Source: Flavimaribacter sp039888615 (GTDB taxonomy: Bacteria; Pseudomonadota; Alphaproteobacteria; Rhizobiales; Rhizobiaceae). From it: a stretch of DNA of 64,000 nt. The notes beneath the pieces were generated by a model. The model was not told where the DNA came from and searched no databases. It was given only the letters and a program-made list of their open reading frames with translations. Positions 61,269 to 64,000 of this stretch are shown here, piece after piece. Location of the stretch: the NCBI GenBank assembly GCA_039888615.1, contig JBDQQS010000001.1. One strand, 5' to 3'. Each line of letters opens with the position of its first letter. Position 1 is the first letter of the stretch. The position numbers and the translations under genes are program-made.

Positions 61269-62171
61269 GTGATTCTCAAAGACCGATCCGAGTGGCGCAC
61301 CCTCGGCCTTCTGACTATTTGCTACGCCGCATGGCTATTTTTTCTTGTTAACCCGTTTGGACTGCCATGGATTGTGGCGGCGCTTTTGCTTTGTCCGGTC
61401 ATCACGCTGCACTCATCGCTGCAGCACGAGTGCATTCACGGACACCCTTTTCGTGGTTCAGCGGCCAACGACGCCGTCGTTGTTCTGCCGATTGGACTGT
61501 ATGTCCCGTATTTCCGGTTCAAGGACTCCCATCTCGACCACCATCAGAACGCCAATATCTGCGATCCCTACGACGATCCGGAAAGCTGGTATCTCGCGCA
61601 GAATTTCTGGAGCAAGTTGCCGCGTATCGTGAAGGCGGCTTTCGAGTTCAACAACACGCTCGCGGGCCGTATGCTGTTCGGCCCGACAATATCATTGATC
61701 CGTCTCGCAATATCGGACGGGCGGGCAGCCATTCGCAACGACCGCGACGTCATCTTCGCCTGGGTCTTGCATCTCCCGCTCGTGGTGCTCCTGCTTGCCG
61801 TAGTGAATATGATTTCCGGCATGCCGCTATGGCTCTATTTCATCTCCGCCTATTTCGGCATGTCCATCCTGATGATCCGGACCTATCTCGAACATCAGGC
61901 GGAAGAGAGCCATCTCGGACGCTCGGTCATCATAGAGGACCGCGGTCCGCTGAGCCTGCTCTTCCTGAACAACAACCTGCACGCAGTCCACCACGCCTAT
62001 CCGTCTGTGGCCTGGCATCAATTGCCGTCGCTCTATGCGCGGCATCGCGACCGGTTCCTGAAACTCAATCGTGGCTACAGCTATCGCAACTACATGGAGA
62101 TCATCCGGACGTTCGCGTTTCGGCGAAAGGAGCCAGTGCCCTATCCGCTGGCAGGCGGAAGCGACCAATGA
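61269..62171 (+). CDS. Membrane fatty-acid-desaturase-like di-iron enzyme
   Basis: 300 residues from GTG 61269 with AAGGGG upstream; an ATG at 61245 lies inside the dyad and a TTG at 61227 is worse. Three histidine boxes: HECIHGH, HLDHHQN and HAVHHAYP, with about four membrane helices. Such enzymes desaturate or hydroxylate lipids or other hydrophobic compounds. The ATGA overlap joins it to the PhnD-like gene. Confidence 0.87.
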   Translation: MILKDRSEWRTLGLLTICYAAWLFFLVNPFGLPWIVAALLLCPVITLHSSLQHECIHGHPFRGSAANDAVVVLPIGLYVPYFRFKDSHLDHHQNANICDPYDDPESWYLAQNFWSKLPRIVKAAFEFNNTLAGRMLFGPTISLIRLAISDGRAAIRNDRDVIFAWVLHLPLVVLLLAVVNMISGMPLWLYFISAYFGMSILMIRTYLEHQAEESHLGRSVIIEDRGPLSLLFLNNNLHAVHHAYPSVAWHQLPSLYARHRDRFLKLNRGYSYRNYMEIIRTFAFRRKEPVPYPLAGGSDQ

Positions 62172-62968
62172 GCGGCGGCGACCCGATCGCCGCCTTACCC
62201 ATGTATGACTGGCCAGAACTGCAAAGTTCAAACGATCGTTTCTGGCGCGCCATCCGGGTCAATCTGGCCGAATACGGTATTGCCGCGCCGGAACGGCTTG
62301 AGAGAACCCTGAGCGAAACGGAAATCTGGAACGCACCGGGTCTCGTGATTGGTCAGACCTGCGGCCTGCCCTACGTGCTTGGCCTGAAGAACAAGGTGCA
62401 ATTGCTCGGCGCGCCAGCTTACGATATCGCCTGCGGCGCAGGCAGCTACTATAGCGTAATCGTCGTTCATGCGGACTGCCCTGCAACCAGGTTGGACGAC
62501 CTCGCCAATCTCCGCTTCGCCTACAACAACGCCTTCTCGCAATCCGGCTTTTCGGCGTTTGGACACACGTTGCGGAAACACGGACGCGGCGCAGAAACCG
62601 TCGCGGAGCAGGTCTGCACTGGTTCTCATCGCGCCTCTATCCGCAGCGTGGCGGACGGCAAGGCCGATATTGCAAGCATCGACGCCGTAAGCTGGCGTCT
62701 GGCGCAGCGTCATGAGCCTGCGGCGCGGATGGTAAAGGTCATAGAGAAAACCGATCCCACACCCGGACTGCCGTACATTTGTGCACGGGACCGGCGTTTA
62801 TCGGCGGACCGGATCCACAACGCCGTGGTGGAAGCCATGGCCGGACTGGATGAAGAGACCCGGGACGATCTTCTGCTGACGGGCTTCTCGCCAATGCGGC
62901 CAAAGGATTATGCGGTGATTGAAAGCCGTTACAGGGCGCAGCCGCTTTCTCAGCTTACAACCGCTTGA
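62168..62968 (+). CDS. PhnD-like substrate-binding protein without signal peptide
   Basis: 266 residues from ATG 62168, overlapping the desaturase stop. Type II periplasmic-binding fold of the PhnD/SsuA/transferrin class: LGAPAYDIACGAGSYYSVIVV, LRFAYNNAFSQSGF, KADIASIDAVSWRLA and LPYICARDRRLSADRI. The N-terminus MSGGDPIAALPMYDW has no signal peptide, so it should be cytoplasmic, and no transporter partner is near. Ligand unknown. Confidence 0.75.
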   Translation: MSGGDPIAALPMYDWPELQSSNDRFWRAIRVNLAEYGIAAPERLERTLSETEIWNAPGLVIGQTCGLPYVLGLKNKVQLLGAPAYDIACGAGSYYSVIVVHADCPATRLDDLANLRFAYNNAFSQSGFSAFGHTLRKHGRGAETVAEQVCTGSHRASIRSVADGKADIASIDAVSWRLAQRHEPAARMVKVIEKTDPTPGLPYICARDRRLSADRIHNAVVEAMAGLDEETRDDLLLTGFSPMRPKDYAVIESRYRAQPLSQLTTA

Positions 62969-63021
62969 CGCCGTTTTCGCTCGACGTGTAGGACCAAATC
63001 AGTCACCGAAAGGAAAATTTC

Positions 63022-64000
63022 ATGGTCAGCGAATCCTATGACGCCATAATCATTGGCGCGGGCGTTATCGGCTCCTGCGTGGCGCTGGAGCTTGCGCGCA
63101 AGGGACGCCGCACCTTGTCGGTCGACAAGCTGCCCGAGGCCGGATACGGGTCCACCTCCGGTTCCTGCGCGATCATTCGCACCTACTATTCGACCTTCGA
63201 ATCCTGTGCGTTGGCCTATGAGGGCTGGCACTACTGGAAAAACTGGTCGGATTACGTTGGCGAAAGCGACGAACAGGGCCTCATCCGCTATCACGACACC
63301 GGCTGCCTCGTCATAAAGACCGATCACAACCACAATCTTGCTCGGGTGTGCGAGATGATGGATCGGATCGGCTGCCCGTACGAGGACCTGAGCGCGCAGG
63401 ATATTCCGTCGCGCTTACCGGACGCAGACGTGCACCGTTTTGAGCCGGCGAAACGCCCGGAGGACGAAGGGTTCGGCGCGCCGACCGGCGAGGCGGTCAA
63501 CGGCGCGGTGTTCTTTCCGCGCGGCGGCTACGTCAACGACCCTAAACTGGCGGCTCACAATGCGCAGCGTGCGGCCGAAGCAATGGGCGCGAAGTTCCTG
63601 TTCAACCGCGAAGTATGCGAGATCACTACAAAGGATGGCCGCGTCGGCGGTGTGGTCCTGAAAGACGGGGCGACGATTACCGCTCCGGTCGTTATCAACG
63701 TTGCCGGACCGCACTCGTCCGGGATCAATGCGCTGGCCGGAGTGGCCGATGGCATGAAGATGAGCACGAGGGCGTTGCGCCATGAAGTCGCCCATGTGCC
63801 TTCGCCCGAAGGCGTGAATTTCGAGAAAGACGGCTTCGTCTACTCCGACAGCGATATCGCGACCTATTGCCGTCCTGAGACAGGCAACAACATCCTGATC
63901 GGGTCGGAAGATCCGGCCTGCGACGAGAAGGAATGGGTTGACGATCCGGACGACTTCAACACGAACTTCTCGGAGCAATGGAACATATTGGTCATGCGCC
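63022..64000 (+). CDS. FAD-dependent amine/amino-acid oxidoreductase-like (partial, 3' end off window)
   Basis: The visible 326 codons start at ATG 63022 with AAAGGA upstream. N-terminal Rossmann motif DAIIIGAGVIGSCVALELA, then a DAO-type body with GSTSGSCAIIRTYYST and INVAGPHS. It resembles sarcosine/dimethylglycine-type dehydrogenases or oxidases. The 53-base gap to the PhnD-like gene and same direction suggest one operon. The gene continues past the window. Confidence 0.85.
   Translation, partial: MVSESYDAIIIGAGVIGSCVALELARKGRRTLSVDKLPEAGYGSTSGSCAIIRTYYSTFESCALAYEGWHYWKNWSDYVGESDEQGLIRYHDTGCLVIKTDHNHNLARVCEMMDRIGCPYEDLSAQDIPSRLPDADVHRFEPAKRPEDEGFGAPTGEAVNGAVFFPRGGYVNDPKLAAHNAQRAAEAMGAKFLFNREVCEITTKDGRVGGVVLKDGATITAPVVINVAGPHSSGINALAGVADGMKMSTRALRHEVAHVPSPEGVNFEKDGFVYSDSDIATYCRPETGNNILIGSEDPACDEKEWVDDPDDFNTNFSEQWNILVMR

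Noticed and set aside
61367..62167. A long open frame reading through the desaturase into the PhnD-like gene
   Set aside because: Only the part after ATG 62168 is protein-like; the earlier part is an out-of-frame shadow of the desaturase.
1..64000. tRNA, rRNA, prophage and intact insertion sequence genes
   Set aside because: No cloverleaf, rRNA segment, transposase or phage protein was recognised on either strand.

Overview
The window looks like chromosome from an alphaproteobacterium of the order Hyphomicrobiales (Rhizobiales). The evidence is a GC-rich backbone with housekeeping gene order typical of that group (pdhCBA, a FtsB/DivIC-like gene, eno, pyrG, secG, tpiA, ppiD, trpD, trpC, moaC, moeA, lexA), a PdhB with an N-terminal lipoyl domain, a GAAC-N7-GAAC SOS box in front of lexA, and DUF930 and ExoD proteins. 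Genus cannot be fixed from the sequence alone. No rRNA, tRNA, CRISPR array, phage or intact transposase was seen.

Layout. 1-7.8 kb: pyruvate dehydrogenase genes (pdhC partial), a FtsB-like septum protein, then an EAL protein and a divergent AraC regulator in AT-rich DNA, then eno. 7.9-11 kb: a TetR regulator, a clear palindromic operator, and a secreted beta-helix protein coupled to a diheme cytochrome c, placed where kdsA often lies in relatives. 11-19.7 kb: pyrG, secG, tpiA, then ppiD-trpD-trpC-moaC-moeA. 19.7-31.7 kb: an accessory block between moeA and lexA, with a triplicated short repeat, a VOC protein, an allene-oxide-cyclase-like secreted protein, the phenylacetate operon paaG-I-K-X-A-(DUF3291)-B-C-D-E, and a divergent autotransporter with a solenoid passenger. 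31.8-34 kb: lexA and a lone isochorismate synthase.

34-48.4 kb is transport and catabolism. A LysR regulator diverges from an AroE-like dehydrogenase, a NitT/TauT-type ABC importer, a FAD oxidoreductase and a MmcQ/YjbR protein, with a BenE transporter convergent. Then come a homocysteine S-methyltransferase-like protein with a coupled GNAT, an isopenicillin-N-synthase-type dioxygenase beside a second NitT/TauT importer, a gene remnant and an MFS transporter. 48.5-57 kb carries envelope and stress proteins (TPR, LprI-like, lipoprotein, GFA, DUF1127, ExoD, Kbp, DUF930) and, detached from its operon, paaZ. 57-64 kb holds an ArgE / ectoine-hydrolase-like pair, an ion channel, and an XRE-controlled operon of desaturase, cytosolic PhnD-like binding protein and FAD oxidoreductase that runs off the window.

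How the genes work together. PaaK activates phenylacetate, PaaABCDE epoxidises the CoA ester, PaaG isomerises it to the oxepin and PaaZ opens and oxidises the ring; PaaI is the rescue thioesterase. The later beta-oxidation genes (paaF, paaH, paaJ) are not here. paaG and paaZ, 25 kb apart, carry matching TetR-type operators at exactly the same distance from their start codons, so they are probably one regulon, while PaaX probably controls an inverted repeat at the internal paaA promoter. The least explained systems are the XRE/desaturase/PhnD-like/FAD cluster with its 34-bp dyad operator, the TetR/beta-helix/diheme unit, and the two ABC-importer catabolic clusters.
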